A DNA stretch of 64,000 nt from Pseudomonadota bacterium (GCA_023442945.1 JAEZWW010000040.1:59470-123469); one strand, 5' to 3'. Shown: positions 8,274-18,148, counted from the stretch's first letter. The notes: generated by a model from the sequence alone, not told the origin. A program made the numbers and translations.

Positions 8274-9131
8274 TCAGGGCCCCGCCCCGCCCAGCGCGGA
8301 CAGCCGCTCAGCCATGGCGTCGTGATCCGCCGCTTCGGCGGCTTCGCGCAGGTACACGCCCAGGTCGGCGCGGGCGCGTTCGGTGTCGCCCAGCTCGGCC
8401 AGGGCCAGGCCGCGCTCGCGGTATTCGGACCAGGCGGCGGGCAGCAGCGTGACCAGGCGGTCCTGCACCAGCACCAGCCGCGCCCAGTCGCGCTGCGTGC
8501 GGTGGATGTCCTGCAGGTTGCGCAGCATGCGTGCCAGGATCTGGCGCGGCGGTGTGGGGCGCAGGCACTGCGCCAGGGTAGCGTCGCTGTCGGCGAGTTC
8601 GGGGTCGATCTGGAACTGCTCGAGCCGCTCGCGCAGCTCAGGTCGGCCGAGCGACTGGCCGGTGAACGGGTCGATGACGACGCGCCCGTCCTCAATCTGC
8701 GCCTGCACCAGAAAGTGGCCCGGAAAGCCGACGCCGTCCACCGTCAAGCCGACCGACTGCGCCAGCTCCAGCCACACCACCGCCAGCGATATCGGGATGC
8801 CGCGGCGCGTGTGCAACACGCGGTCCAGGTAGCTGTTGTCGGGGTTGTAGTAGTCGTTGACGTTGCCGCTGAAGCCCAGATCGGCAAAGAACAGCTGGTT
8901 GACGGCGCGCAGGCGCTCAACCGGTTCGGCGTCGGGCGACAAGCGTCGGCGCAGGCGCGCCACCAGGTGGTCGACCTGGCCCAGCACCTGCTGCACATCC
9001 AATTCGGGGGTTTCGTCCTGGGCCAGCGAAGCGGCGGCTTCCAGCAGGGGCAGGCCCTCGTCCTGCTGCACCAAAGCCGCGAAGTAAGCCAGCGGCGTGG
9101 GCAAAGTCAAATCCAGCGGCATGAGAAACAT
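8274..9131 (-). CDS. SirB1-like transglutaminase-fold/TPR protein
   Basis: A 285-residue cytoplasmic protein of the SirB1 (YchA) family. The N-terminal two thirds carry the transglutaminase-like core, seen as VNQLFFADLGFSGN, DYYNPDNSYLDRVL, RRGIPISLAVVWLELA and VGFPGHFLV, which are hallmark segments of the family. The last roughly 90 residues are helical, with TPR-like repeats (LARMLRNLQDIHRTQRDW and LALAELGDTERARADLGVYL). The family lacks a defined biochemical role; members often sit near murJ or prmC. ATG codons at 9131 and 9122 are both possible starts. It is transcribed toward the Ig-repeat gene and lies 65 bp downstream of murJ on the same strand. Confidence 0.85.
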   Translation of the reverse strand: MFLMPLDLTLPTPLAYFAALVQQDEGLPLLEAAASLAQDETPELDVQQVLGQVDHLVARLRRRLSPDAEPVERLRAVNQLFFADLGFSGNVNDYYNPDNSYLDRVLHTRRGIPISLAVVWLELAQSVGLTVDGVGFPGHFLVQAQIEDGRVVIDPFTGQSLGRPELRERLEQFQIDPELADSDATLAQCLRPTPPRQILARMLRNLQDIHRTQRDWARLVLVQDRLVTLLPAAWSEYRERGLALAELGDTERARADLGVYLREAAEAADHDAMAERLSALGGAGP

Positions 9132-9196
9132 TGTGACGAGGGGGCCGGCGGCGCGTCAATGCGCTGTGACCCTAGGCCCACGGGTGTGTAAGCGCG

Positions 9197-10750
9197 TCAG
9201 CGCCGCACCAGCTGGCGCAGTTTGACGCCCGCCACCGCGAGCGCGCCGAAATAGATCAGCACCGCGCCGACGATGCCCAGCGTCAGGCCGCCTACGCGCT
9301 GCCAGGTGCTCATGGCGAGCCAGTCGAAGTGTTCGCTGGTCCAGGACAGAAAGGCGCTCATCAGCAGGGTGGCTCCCACCGCCTGCGCGCCAAAAACGCC
9401 CCAGCCGGCCTGCGGGCGGTAGCTGCCGCGGCGGATCAGGCCGATCAGCAGCCACGTCGCATTCAGCAGCGCGCCCAAGGCGATCGACAGCGTCAGCGCC
9501 GCGTGCTGCAGCTGCGGCACCAGCACCAGGTTGAGCAATTGCGTGATGACCAGCACGGCAATGGCGATCTTCACCGGCGTGCGGATGTCCAGGCTGGCGT
9601 AATAACCTGGCGCCAGCACCTTCACCGCCACCAGGCCGACCAGGCCCACGCCGTAGCCGGCCAGCGCCAGCGCCACGCGCGACACGTCTTCGGCGGCAAA
9701 CTTGCCGTGGAAAAACAGCGTGGCGATCAGCGGCGTGGCGAACACCAGCAGCGCCGCCGCGCAGGGCAGCGCCAGCACCACCACCAGGCGCAAGCCCCAG
9801 TCCAGCATCGCCGAATAGCGCGCGTCGTCGCCCGCGGCGCGGGCCGCGGCCAGCTGCGGCGTCAGCACCACACCCAGCGCCACGCCCAAAAGCGCGGTGG
9901 GGAATTCCATCAACCGGTCGGCGTACCAGACCCAGGTCACGCTGCCGGCAGCCAGGTGCGATGCGATCTGGGTGTTGATCAAGAGCGACAGCTGCGCCAC
10001 GCCCACGCCCAGCAGCGCCGGCAGCATCAGCGTCAGCACCTGGCGCACGCCGGGGTCGGCCCAGGCCGTGCGCACACGCGACCAGCCCACGCCGATGCGC
10101 GGCAAGAGGCCCAGGCGTTTGAGCGCCGGGATCTGCACCGCCAGTTGCAACACCCCTCCCAGCATCACGCCCGCGGCCATGGCGTAGATCGGCTCGACGC
10201 CCATGCGCGCGAACCAGGGCGCGCCGACCAGCGCGGCGGCGATCATCGCGACGTTCAACAGCACGGGCGTCGCGGCCGGCACGACAAAGTGGCGCCAGGT
10301 GTTCAAAATGCCGGCGGCGAACGCCACCAGCGACATGCAGCCGATGTAGGGGAACATCCAGCGCGTCATCAGCACGGCGGCGTCAAAGCTGTGCTCATCC
10401 AGCCCGCTGGCCAGCAGCCACACCAGGAGCGGCGCCGCCGCCACGCCCACGATGCAGGTCAGCACCAGCACCCAGGTCAGCACCGTGGCCACGGCGTCGA
10501 TCAACAGGCGCGTGGCGTCGTCGCCATTGGCCGCCTTGGAGCGCGCCAGCACCGGCACGAAGGCCTGGCTGAACGCGCCTTCGGCAAACAGGCGGCGCAG
10601 CAGATTGGGGATGCGAAACGCGACGTTGAAGGCGTCCGTCAGCCCGCTGACGCCAAAGGCCGACGCCATGAGCAAGTCGCGCACCAACCCGGTGATGCGC
10701 GAGGCCAAAGTCAGCAAAGAGACGGTGGAGGCGGCTTTGAAGAGGCTCAC
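9197..10750 (-). CDS. murJ: Lipid II flippase MurJ
   Basis: Moves lipid II across the inner membrane for peptidoglycan synthesis. The product of about 517 residues is an MviN/MurJ-type protein with roughly 14 hydrophobic helices. The N-terminus SLFKAASTVSLLTLASRITG and the following LVRDLLMASAFG...TDAFNVAFRIPN are diagnostic, and RLFAEGAFSQAFVPV includes conserved charged residues of the central cavity. The GTG at 10750 is chosen because homologues start at (M/V)SLFKA; the in-frame ATG at 10834 adds an unrelated proline-rich stretch. The Shine-Dalgarno match is weak. It is divergent from rpsT, a neighbourhood common in beta- and gammaproteobacteria. Confidence 0.94.
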   Translation of the reverse strand: MSLFKAASTVSLLTLASRITGLVRDLLMASAFGVSGLTDAFNVAFRIPNLLRRLFAEGAFSQAFVPVLARSKAANGDDATRLLIDAVATVLTWVLVLTCIVGVAAAPLLVWLLASGLDEHSFDAAVLMTRWMFPYIGCMSLVAFAAGILNTWRHFVVPAATPVLLNVAMIAAALVGAPWFARMGVEPIYAMAAGVMLGGVLQLAVQIPALKRLGLLPRIGVGWSRVRTAWADPGVRQVLTLMLPALLGVGVAQLSLLINTQIASHLAAGSVTWVWYADRLMEFPTALLGVALGVVLTPQLAAARAAGDDARYSAMLDWGLRLVVVLALPCAAALLVFATPLIATLFFHGKFAAEDVSRVALALAGYGVGLVGLVAVKVLAPGYYASLDIRTPVKIAIAVLVITQLLNLVLVPQLQHAALTLSIALGALLNATWLLIGLIRRGSYRPQAGWGVFGAQAVGATLLMSAFLSWTSEHFDWLAMSTWQRVGGLTLGIVGAVLIYFGALAVAGVKLRQLVRR

Positions 10751-10877
10751 GCAAAAAGGCTCATGTAACGGGCGCAGGGGCGGGATCGGGGGGAAACAGA
10801 CGTGATTTTGGGGCGCAAGTGTAGTCCTGTGCACGTGCCCCGCGCGGCCGGGGCTGGCGGCGCGCTGTCACAAAGAG

Positions 10878-10883
10878 TAGAAT
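10878..10883 (+). promoter_or_regulatory. Putative -10 element (TAGAAT) for rpsT
   Basis: TAGAAT lies 45 bp upstream of the rpsT start in the murJ/rpsT divergent gap. The hexamer matches those before purM and argD. The -35 region is not clear. Confidence 0.4.
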
Positions 10884-10928
10884 GCTGGGTTTTGCTGACA
10901 ACATCCACAAACCAAAGGAAAGAACACA

Positions 10929-11228
10929 ATGGCCGCTGGTAAGCCCAAAAAGAAGAACCCCCGCCTGGCGTCTGGCCGCAAACGCGCCCGCCAGAACGTC
11001 TCCCTGAACGCTGCGAACACCTCGCTGCGCTCCAAATACCGCACCGCAGTGAAGAACGTCGAAAAGGCGGTCCTCGCCGGTGACAAAGAGAAGGCCTCTA
11101 GCGCCTTCGCCCTGATGCAATCGGTCGTCGACACCGTCGCCGACAAGGGCATCTTCCACCGCAACAAGGCCGCTCGCGATAAGAGCCGCCTGTCGTCCAA
11201 GGTCAAGGCCTTGGCGCAAGCCGCCTGA
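10929..11228 (+). CDS. rpsT: 30S ribosomal protein S20
   Basis: A 99-residue, strongly basic protein that binds 16S rRNA early in 30S assembly. The N-terminus AAGKPKKKNPRLASGRKRAR and the helix NTSLRSKYRTAVKNVEKAV are typical, as is the C-terminal HRNKAARDKSRLSSKVKAL. AAAGGAAAG lies just before the ATG as a good ribosome-binding site. The gene is monocistronic, divergent from murJ, and ends at a strong intrinsic terminator. Confidence 0.97.
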   Translation: MAAGKPKKKNPRLASGRKRARQNVSLNAANTSLRSKYRTAVKNVEKAVLAGDKEKASSAFALMQSVVDTVADKGIFHRNKAARDKSRLSSKVKALAQAA

Positions 11229-11303
11229 TTTAACGCAGGCAACCCGCCCGGACGGCCCGCGCCGTCCGCCGTTTGAACGGGTGCGCTGTCAGCAAAAACA
11301 GAG

Positions 11304-11328
11304 AAACCGCCTTCGGGCGGTTTTTTTT
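11304..11328 (+). terminator. Rho-independent terminator of rpsT
   Basis: AAACCGCC, a TTCG tetraloop and GGCGGTTT form a stable stem followed by eight T residues (11321-11328). Confidence 0.92.
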
Positions 11329-11403
11329 GTGGGCGAACGCCTTGGGGGGGCCGCGTCTGCCGGGTACCGCGGACGCCGATCCATTTCAGGCGAATTACAA
11401 GTC

Positions 11404-11458
11404 AAATCGGCCGCCGGCCCTACAGTCACTTGCGCGAACAGCTTCTGATTCGATAGCG
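11404..11458 (-). repeat. Dispersed repeat copy, rpsT/M20 gap
   Basis: Minus-strand AGCTGTTCGCGCAAGTGAC, TGTAGGGCC and GGCCGATTT, in a convergent gap. Confidence 0.82.
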
Positions 11459-11477
11459 TTTGGCGGGTGGGCTTGCG

Positions 11478-12656
11478 TCAACCCACGGGCAGCCGCTGAC
11501 GCACCAGTTCGGCAAAGTAGCGCGCGCCGATCGGCAGGATGGCGTCGTTGAAGTCGTACTGCGCGTTGTGCAGCGGCACGCCGCCGGGCGCGTCGCTGGC
11601 GCCGTTGCCGATGAAGACGAAGGCGCCGGGCACGACCTTCAAAAAAGCGCCAAAGTCCTCCGAAATCATCATGGGCGCGACGTTGGCGTCCACATGGCTT
11701 TCGCCCACCACCGCCTGCGCGGCGCGCACGGCCACCGGCACGCACTGCGGCCAGTTCACCGTGGGCACGAATTCGTGCGTGTACTCGACCGTGGCCTCGG
11801 CCCCGTGCGCGGCGGCGATTCCGATGCACAGCGCGCGCATGCGGCGCTCCAGCAGCGCCTGCACGGCCGGCGCGTAGCTGCGCGTGTCGCCCTTGATCTC
11901 GACGTGCGTGGGGATGGCGTTGCGGATGCCGTCGCTGTGGATTTCGGTGCAGGACACCACGGCCGAATCGGCTGGGTCGACCGAGCGGCCGACGATGGTC
12001 TGCAGCGCCAAGATGATCTCGGCCGCCACCACCAGCGGGTCCACCGCCATGTGCGGCCGCGCCGCGTGGCCGCCCCGGCCGCGAATGCGGATGACGAAGT
12101 TGTCCTCGCTCGCCATGATGCCGCCCACGCGCGTGGCGAAATGCCCGGCTGGCAGGCCCGGGATGTTGTGCGCGCCGTAAATTTCGTCGACCGGGAAGCG
12201 CTCAAACAAGCCGTCCGCGATCATCGCGCCCGCGCCGCGGCCGTGCTCTTCGGCCGGCTGGAAGATGAAGCGCACGGTGCCGCGAAAGTTGCGTTCGCGC
12301 GTCAGCAGCTGCGCCGCACCCAGCACCATCGCCATGTGGCCGTCGTGCCCGCAGCCGTGCATGCAGCCGGCGTTTTGCGAAATGTGCTCGCGCCCCTCGG
12401 CCGTCTCGGTCATGGCCAGCGCGTCCATGTCGGCGCGCAGGCCAATCGTGTCCCCGCCCTCACCCACCGTGAGGCTGGCGACCAGGCCGGTGCCGCCAAT
12501 GCCACGTTGCACTTGCAGGCCCAGCAATTCCAGCGCCGTGGCGACGTAACCCGCCGTCTGGTGTTCGTTGAACCCCGTTTCAGGGAAGCGGTGCAGGTGG
12601 CGGCGCCAGCGCACCAGCTGAGTGCCGAGTTCGTGGTCGACGTACATCGCGGGCAT
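11478..12656 (-). CDS. M20 family amidohydrolase/peptidase
   Basis: A 392-residue zinc amidohydrolase of the hippurate hydrolase/IAA-amino-acid hydrolase group. Signatures are WRRHLHRFPETGFNEHQT near the N-terminus, the GLRADMDALAMTE stretch, GCMHGCGHDGHMAM (metal-binding Cys/His), FIFQPAEEHGRGAGAMI and the late SEDFGAFL. Members cleave N-acyl amino acids. ATGs at 12656 and 12647 are both close to a GGAGG at about 12660; the first leaves very short spacing and the second slightly long. The gene lies 19 bp downstream of dpaL and is divergent from an Lrp-type regulator, recalling the E. coli ygeX-ygeY pair. A role in freeing or recycling an amino-acid substrate for dpaL is inferred. Confidence 0.88.
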   Translation of the reverse strand: MPAMYVDHELGTQLVRWRRHLHRFPETGFNEHQTAGYVATALELLGLQVQRGIGGTGLVASLTVGEGGDTIGLRADMDALAMTETAEGREHISQNAGCMHGCGHDGHMAMVLGAAQLLTRERNFRGTVRFIFQPAEEHGRGAGAMIADGLFERFPVDEIYGAHNIPGLPAGHFATRVGGIMASEDNFVIRIRGRGGHAARPHMAVDPLVVAAEIILALQTIVGRSVDPADSAVVSCTEIHSDGIRNAIPTHVEIKGDTRSYAPAVQALLERRMRALCIGIAAAHGAEATVEYTHEFVPTVNWPQCVPVAVRAAQAVVGESHVDANVAPMMISEDFGAFLKVVPGAFVFIGNGASDAPGGVPLHNAQYDFNDAILPIGARYFAELVRQRLPVG

Positions 12657-12675
12657 GTCCTCCGTTGGGCCGACT

Positions 12676-13884
12676 CTAGCGCGCCGCGCGCCAGGCGGCC
12701 TGGCGCGCCAGCACGCTGTCCGCCGTTTCACCCACCAGCTCGACGTACACGCCGGGGGCCGTCGCGCCTTCGGTGCTGATAACCAGCACGCGCGACGTGG
12801 CGTCCAGCCCCGCCTGCTGGCGCAGCGCCGGGTCGGCGCACAGCACGCGCAAGGCCGCCGCGCCGGCCGCGCCGGATTCGCCGACCACCAGCGGCACATC
12901 GCCCGCGCTGCCCGCGGCCAGAGCGCGCATGGCGGCCACCGCGTCGGTGTCGTCCACGGTCATGAAATCGTCGACCGCAGGTTCCAGAAAGCGCCAGGCC
13001 AGCGGCGAGGTATCGCCACAGGCCAGGCCGGCCATCACCGAGTCGACCGAGCCGGTCGCGCTGGCCGGCCGGCCCTGGATCGCGCTTTGCAGCAGGCAAT
13101 CGGCCTGCGCCGGCTCGACCACGATGAAGCGCGGGCGCTCTGCGCCAGCGCTCTCCCACCACCAGCTGACCAGGCCCGCCGCCAGCCCGCCCACGCCGCC
13201 TTGCAGGAAGACGTGAGTAAAGCCCGGCTGGCCCGCCGTCTGCTCATCCACCTCGGCGGCGATGGTGCTGTAGCCCTGCATGACGTCGCGCGGAATCTCT
13301 TCGTAGCCGTCGTACGAGGTGTCGGACACCACCTGCCAGCCGTTGACGGCGGCCAGGCGCGCGGCTTCGCGCACCGAATCGTCGTAATTGCCCGCCACCC
13401 GCACGATCTGCGCGCCGTACGCGGCAATGGCCTGTTCACGCTCGTCGCTGACCTCGGCGTGCAGCACGATCACGCAGGGGCAGCCCGCGTCGCGCGCCGC
13501 CGCCGCCAACGCACGACCGTGGTTGCCGTCGGTGGCACTGATCACGGTGTGCTGGCGCAGCCGGTCGGCCGCGCGGCCACTCAGCACGTCGCCCGGCGCC
13601 AGATCGGGGTGCGCGCGCAGCAGCAGGCGCACCAGCGCGATCGGCGCGCCGAGGGCCTTGAAGCTGCCCAGGGGCGAGCGCAGCGACTCGTCCTTCACGC
13701 TGAAGCGCGCCAAACCGAGTTGCTGCGCCTGATCCGGCAAGTCCACCAGCGGCGTGGCCGTGGGCGCGATGCCCGGCCAGGCGGACAGCCAATCGCGGCT
13801 TTGTCGCGCCTCGTCCAGGTTCAGCACAGCGCGCAGCGCCTCCGGGTACGGCGTGCGCAGCGCGCGAGGGTTGGTGAACAGCAT
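12676..13884 (-). CDS. dpaL: Diaminopropionate ammonia-lyase
   Basis: A 402-residue fold-type II PLP enzyme that converts 2,3-diaminopropionate to pyruvate and ammonia. The PLP lysine is in SPLGSFKALG (around residues 68-77), the phosphate-binding loop is QGGVGGLAAGL, and ATDGNHGRALA and SDTSYDGYEEIPRDVMQGY match the YgeX/DpaL family better than threonine dehydratase. The ATG at 13884 is chosen over 13911 because it has AAAGG eight bases upstream. It is first in a two-gene operon with an M20 amidohydrolase and is divergent from an Lrp/AsnC gene that probably controls it. Related ammonia-lyases are a possible alternative. Confidence 0.85.
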   Translation of the reverse strand: MLFTNPRALRTPYPEALRAVLNLDEARQSRDWLSAWPGIAPTATPLVDLPDQAQQLGLARFSVKDESLRSPLGSFKALGAPIALVRLLLRAHPDLAPGDVLSGRAADRLRQHTVISATDGNHGRALAAAARDAGCPCVIVLHAEVSDEREQAIAAYGAQIVRVAGNYDDSVREAARLAAVNGWQVVSDTSYDGYEEIPRDVMQGYSTIAAEVDEQTAGQPGFTHVFLQGGVGGLAAGLVSWWWESAGAERPRFIVVEPAQADCLLQSAIQGRPASATGSVDSVMAGLACGDTSPLAWRFLEPAVDDFMTVDDTDAVAAMRALAAGSAGDVPLVVGESGAAGAAALRVLCADPALRQQAGLDATSRVLVISTEGATAPGVYVELVGETADSVLARQAAWRAAR

Positions 13885-13989
13885 GCGGCGGACCTTTCTA
13901 TTCAAAAGCAAGCCATTGGCCGACAGAGCACAACGGCGACCCTTTGTATATTATTCAATTGTCATGATATACCTGATCAAAATTGGCGG

Positions 13990-14001
13990 TTTGCGCGCAA
14001 A
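13990..14001. promoter_or_regulatory. Palindromic operator candidate in dpaL/Lrp divergent gap
   Basis: TTTGCGCGCAAA is a perfect 12-bp palindrome in an otherwise AT-rich 158-bp divergent intergenic region. Lrp/AsnC regulators commonly bind such sites next to their own gene; assigning it to this regulator is inference. Confidence 0.35.
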
Positions 14002-14042
14002 CTATCCATTTCAATACGCCTTTTCAAGCAAAAATATTCACC

Positions 14043-14525
14043 ATGCCCACCACCCTCGACAGCTACGACCGTACCCTCCTCGCTGCGCTGCAACACGACG
14101 CCGAGCGCACCCAAAGCGAGCTGGGCGAGATGGCGCATTTGTCCACCGCCGCAGTGAACCGGCGCCTGAAGCTGCTCAAACAGGCGGGCGTGATCGAGCG
14201 CACCACCGTCTGCGTGAACCCCAAGGCGGTCGGCTACCCGCTGACCATCGTGGTCGAGGTGGCGGTGGAAAACGAACGCGCCGACCTGCTGGACGCGCTG
14301 CAGCAGCACTTTCAGGCCTGCCCGCAGATCCAGCAGTGCTACTACGTCGCCGGCGGCGAATGCGACTTCGTGCTGATCTTCCTGGTGCGCGACATGGACC
14401 AGTACGTGGCGCTGTCGCGCACGCTGTTCCTGGACAACCCGAACGTGAAGGCGTTCAAGACGTTGGTCGTCATGAACCGCTTGAAGACCGGCCTGGGCGT
14501 GCCGATCGATGGGGCGGCGGGCTAG
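14043..14525 (+). CDS. Lrp/AsnC family transcriptional regulator
   Basis: A 160-residue regulator. Residues 1-60 hold the AsnC-type winged HTH (LDSYDRTLLAALQHDAERTQ, then LSTAAVNRRLKLLKQAGVIE), and residues of about 65-150 form the RAM/Lrp ligand-binding domain (VEVAVENERADLL, YYVAGGECDFVLIFLVRDMDQY). Lrp members sense amino acids and act as dimers to octamers. The ATG at 14043 is chosen since the upstream in-frame extension is not family-like. It is divergent from the dpaL-amidohydrolase operon, so local control of diaminopropionate or amino-acid breakdown is the likely job. Confidence 0.92.
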   Translation: MPTTLDSYDRTLLAALQHDAERTQSELGEMAHLSTAAVNRRLKLLKQAGVIERTTVCVNPKAVGYPLTIVVEVAVENERADLLDALQQHFQACPQIQQCYYVAGGECDFVLIFLVRDMDQYVALSRTLFLDNPNVKAFKTLVVMNRLKTGLGVPIDGAAG

Positions 14526-14544
14526 GCGCGCCTGCCCGGCCCGG

Positions 14545-15246
14545 TCAGTCCTTACGGCTGTTGCCCGTTTCGCGAAACCAGCGCCGGACGCCCGGCCGCA
14601 CCAAGGCGAGCATGAGCGCCAAGCGGCAGAGCAGCAGGAGTCCGTGTTCCACCGCTATGGGCAGCGGCAGAACGGTAAGGACGCTCAGCAAGGGCAGGCT
14701 CGCGGCCAGCGTCAGCGCCAACCAGACTGCCGTCACCACCGCCGCGTAGCGCCAACGGCGCCAGAGCAGCACCGCACAAGCCAGGGTCACCGCACCGCTC
14801 ACGATGGTCCACCACGCCATGCCCGCGCCCATTGCAGCGACCGCCCCCGCGGGTGTGGCCAGCCAGCGCAGCCACCACAGCAGAAAGCCCACCACCTCCA
14901 CACCCAGGAACAACACGCCCAACGCGACGGGAACCGGGCGCCGCGATGTCAACGCCCCGTACGCCAGCCAACTGCACAGCGCGCCCAGCGCAGGCCACAG
15001 CACCACCGCGCCTGTCGCGACGGCCCAGCGCACGCCCGAGGCCAGTTCGCACAACCGCGATGGCGCGTCGAACGAACATGAGCGCACTTCCATGAACGCG
15101 GACGCGTTCTGGCCCAGGGTCCACAGCAGGTAAAGCGCCATCAGGACGCCGGGAATCGCCGCCAGCGCGCGCTGCGGCGTCCGTGCGGTGGGGGTGGTTG
15201 GTGTCACGCTCGCTCGTACTCGTTCTTCTGAAGCACCACGGCCCAT
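14545..15246 (-). CDS. Multispanning membrane protein of unknown function
   Basis: A 233-residue protein with about six hydrophobic segments: near residues 27-47 (LAAIPGVLMALYLLWTL), 74-100, 107-125 (VALGVLFLGVEVVGFLLWWL), 135-160, 168-190 and 195-215. A periplasmic loop with two cysteines (RSCSFDAPSRLCE) lies between the first two helices and could be disulphide-bonded. I recognise no family. The periodic hydrophobicity supports this frame over the longer overlapping one. It starts 77 bp from a dispersed-repeat copy and is on the same strand as the upstream DUF3579 gene. Confidence 0.6.
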   Translation of the reverse strand: MGRGASEERVRASVTPTTPTARTPQRALAAIPGVLMALYLLWTLGQNASAFMEVRSCSFDAPSRLCELASGVRWAVATGAVVLWPALGALCSWLAYGALTSRRPVPVALGVLFLGVEVVGFLLWWLRWLATPAGAVAAMGAGMAWWTIVSGAVTLACAVLLWRRWRYAAVVTAVWLALTLAASLPLLSVLTVLPLPIAVEHGLLLLCRLALMLALVRPGVRRWFRETGNSRKD

Positions 15247-15327
15247 GCCGCTCTTTCAGATACCGATGCCGATTGCTCTGCGGACGCCGCCACACGCAGC
15301 ATCGCCGTGGTCATCGGCATGAGGAAC

Positions 15328-15379
15328 TCCTGTTTTTATAGCTGCCCGCGCAATCCGCTCTAGGGCCAGAGGCAGATAT
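15328..15379 (+). repeat. Dispersed repeat copy, DUF3579/membrane protein gap
   Basis: TAGCTGCCCGCGCAATCCGC then TAGGGCCAGAGGC. Confidence 0.8.
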
Positions 15380-15430
15380 GACCAAAAATTGGGGTGGCGC
15401 CGGCGCCATACACCGCCACATGGCGCCGCC

Positions 15431-15787
15431 TCAGGCGCCGGCCGGGGGCGCTGCCGAAGCCGCCGGGGGTGGCGCATCGGGCAGCAGGCAGGCCTCGGCC
15501 ACCTCCAGCTCGTTGTCCTTGGCGAAGTTCATCACGAAGTCCCAGGCCATGGGCTCGGCGTCGCGCAGGGCCCGGTTGACCACCACGGCCTTGACGCCGT
15601 CCAGCGTGGTCGGCACGCACCAGGGGGAATAACCGATGTGGGCGCCCGGCCCCATCGCCGCCCCGCCGGGCCGGAACTGCGCCATCACGCCGGCCAGTCG
15701 CTCTGCCCAATCGCTGGGGCGAAAGGGCCGTCCGTTGGGCGTTACGCCCTTGATGATGACTTCGCTCTGGGTCGGAGGGGATGACAT
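15431..15787 (-). CDS. DUF3579 family protein
   Basis: A 118-residue cytoplasmic protein matching the small betaproteobacterial DUF3579 family: an N-terminal strand EVIIKGVTPNGRPFRPSDWA, then AERLAGVMAQF, a YSPWCVPTTLDGVKAVVV stretch and a final AWDFVMNFAKDNELEV helix. The family has no known function. The C-terminal tail is alanine/proline rich and probably disordered. A dispersed-repeat copy follows the gene. Confidence 0.75.
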   Translation of the reverse strand: MSSPPTQSEVIIKGVTPNGRPFRPSDWAERLAGVMAQFRPGGAAMGPGAHIGYSPWCVPTTLDGVKAVVVNRALRDAEPMAWDFVMNFAKDNELEVAEACLLPDAPPPAASAAPPAGA

Positions 15788-15942
15788 GGATGCCTTGAAA
15801 CCTTGCAGCGCCGGGGGCCACTGTAAAGCCCGGGCGTGTGCTGCAACGCAGCAATAATTCTATCTTATAGAAGACTTACGCCCCCCTTTGCGGGGCATTG
15901 CAGTCATGCAGAGCTTGCAATAAACGCGCCACGGCCACGCCC

Positions 15943-15985
15943 TAGAATGCGTCTTCAACGGGCCGCGTTGGCCCGCTTTCTTTTT
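15943..15985 (+). promoter_or_regulatory. argD leader: -10 TAGAAT and terminator-like hairpin
   Basis: TAGAAT lies at 15943-15948. CGGGCC (15959-15964) pairs with GGCCCG (15970-15975) and is followed by CTTTCTTTTT. The hairpin ends 25 bp before the argD start and could attenuate transcription. It may instead be the end of an untracked transcript. No leader peptide is evident. Confidence 0.4.
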
Positions 15986-16010
15986 GTGATTCCGAACAAG
16001 GAGCCCCGCC

Positions 16011-17207
16011 GTGACCGCTTTCATCGAAGCCGCATCGCCCCACACCATGAACACCTACGCGCGCCTGCCGATCGCGATGGAGCGTGGCCAGGGCGCCCGC
16101 GTGTTTGACGTCAATGGCAAAAGCTACCTGGACGGCCTGGGCGGCATCGCCGTCAACACGCTGGGCCACAACCACCCCAAGCTGGTGCCGGCGCTGCAGG
16201 ACCAGATCGCCAAGATCATCCATTCCAGCAACTACTACCACGTGCCCAACGCCGAGGTGCTGGCCAAGAAGCTGACCGAGCTGTCGGGCATGACCAACGT
16301 GTTCTTCTGCAGCACGGGCCTGGAAGCCAACGAAGCCGCGCTGAAGCTGGCGCGCAAGTACGGCCACGACAAGGGCATCCAAAACCCGCAGATCGTGGTG
16401 TACGAGCACGCCTTCCACGGCCGCAGCATTGCCACGCTGTCGGCCACCGGCAACCCGAAGGTGCAAAAAGGCTTCGAGCCGCTGGTGGAAGGCTTCATCC
16501 GCGTGCCGCAAAACGACATCGAAGCGCTGAAGAAAGCCACCGAAGGCAACCCCAACGTGGTCGCCGTGTTCTTCGAAACCATTCAGGGCGAAGGCGGCAT
16601 TCACCCCATGCGCGTCGAATACCTCAAGCAGGTGCGCGCGCTGTGCGATGAAAAAGACTGGCTGCTGATGATCGACGAAGTGCAGTGCGGCATGGGCCGC
16701 ACCGGCAAGTGGTTTGCGCACCAGTGGGCCGGCATCGTGCCGGACGTGATGCCGCTGGCCAAAGGCCTGGGCTCGGGCGTGCCGATCGGCGCCGTTGTGG
16801 CCGGCCCGAAGGCCGCCAACATCTTCCAGCCGGGCAACCACGGCACCACCTTCGGCGGCAACCCGCTGGCCATGCGCGCGGGCGTCGAGACCATCCGCAT
16901 CATGGAAGAAGACAAGCTGCTGGAGAACGCCGCCAAGGTCGGCGCGCACCTGAAAGCGGGCCTGGAAAAGGCGCTGGCCGGCAACCCCGGCGTGAAGGAA
17001 GTGCGCGGCCAGGGCCTGATGCTGGGCATCGAGCTGACCAAACCCTGCGGCGCCATCGTGCAGCGCGCGGCCGACGCCGGCCTGCTGCTGTCCGTGACGG
17101 CCGACAGCGTGATCCGCCTGGTGCCCCCGCTGATCCTGACCACGGCCGAGGCCGACGAGATCGTCGCCATCCTGGTGCCGATCATTGAAGCGTTCTTGAA
17201 AGAGTGA
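16011..17207 (+). CDS. argD: Acetylornithine aminotransferase family protein
   Basis: A 398-residue fold-type I PLP aminotransferase. In arginine synthesis it transfers the amino group between N-acetylglutamate semialdehyde and acetylornithine. Family signatures are YLDGLGGIAVNTLGHNHP, FFCSTGLEANEAALKLAR (phosphate cup), the HAFHGRSIATLSATG stretch, LMIDEVQCGMGRTGKWF and the PLP lysine in PLAKGLGSGVPIGA. The GTG at 16011 is supported by AAGGAG eight bases upstream. argF follows nine bases downstream in the same direction, supporting an arginine role. A related 4-aminobutyrate or succinylornithine activity cannot be excluded by sequence alone. Confidence 0.9.
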   Translation: MTAFIEAASPHTMNTYARLPIAMERGQGARVFDVNGKSYLDGLGGIAVNTLGHNHPKLVPALQDQIAKIIHSSNYYHVPNAEVLAKKLTELSGMTNVFFCSTGLEANEAALKLARKYGHDKGIQNPQIVVYEHAFHGRSIATLSATGNPKVQKGFEPLVEGFIRVPQNDIEALKKATEGNPNVVAVFFETIQGEGGIHPMRVEYLKQVRALCDEKDWLLMIDEVQCGMGRTGKWFAHQWAGIVPDVMPLAKGLGSGVPIGAVVAGPKAANIFQPGNHGTTFGGNPLAMRAGVETIRIMEEDKLLENAAKVGAHLKAGLEKALAGNPGVKEVRGQGLMLGIELTKPCGAIVQRAADAGLLLSVTADSVIRLVPPLILTTAEADEIVAILVPIIEAFLKE

Positions 17208-17215
17208 GCGGCCGG

Positions 17216-18142
<927 letters not shown>

Positions 18143-18148
18143 ACGCCT

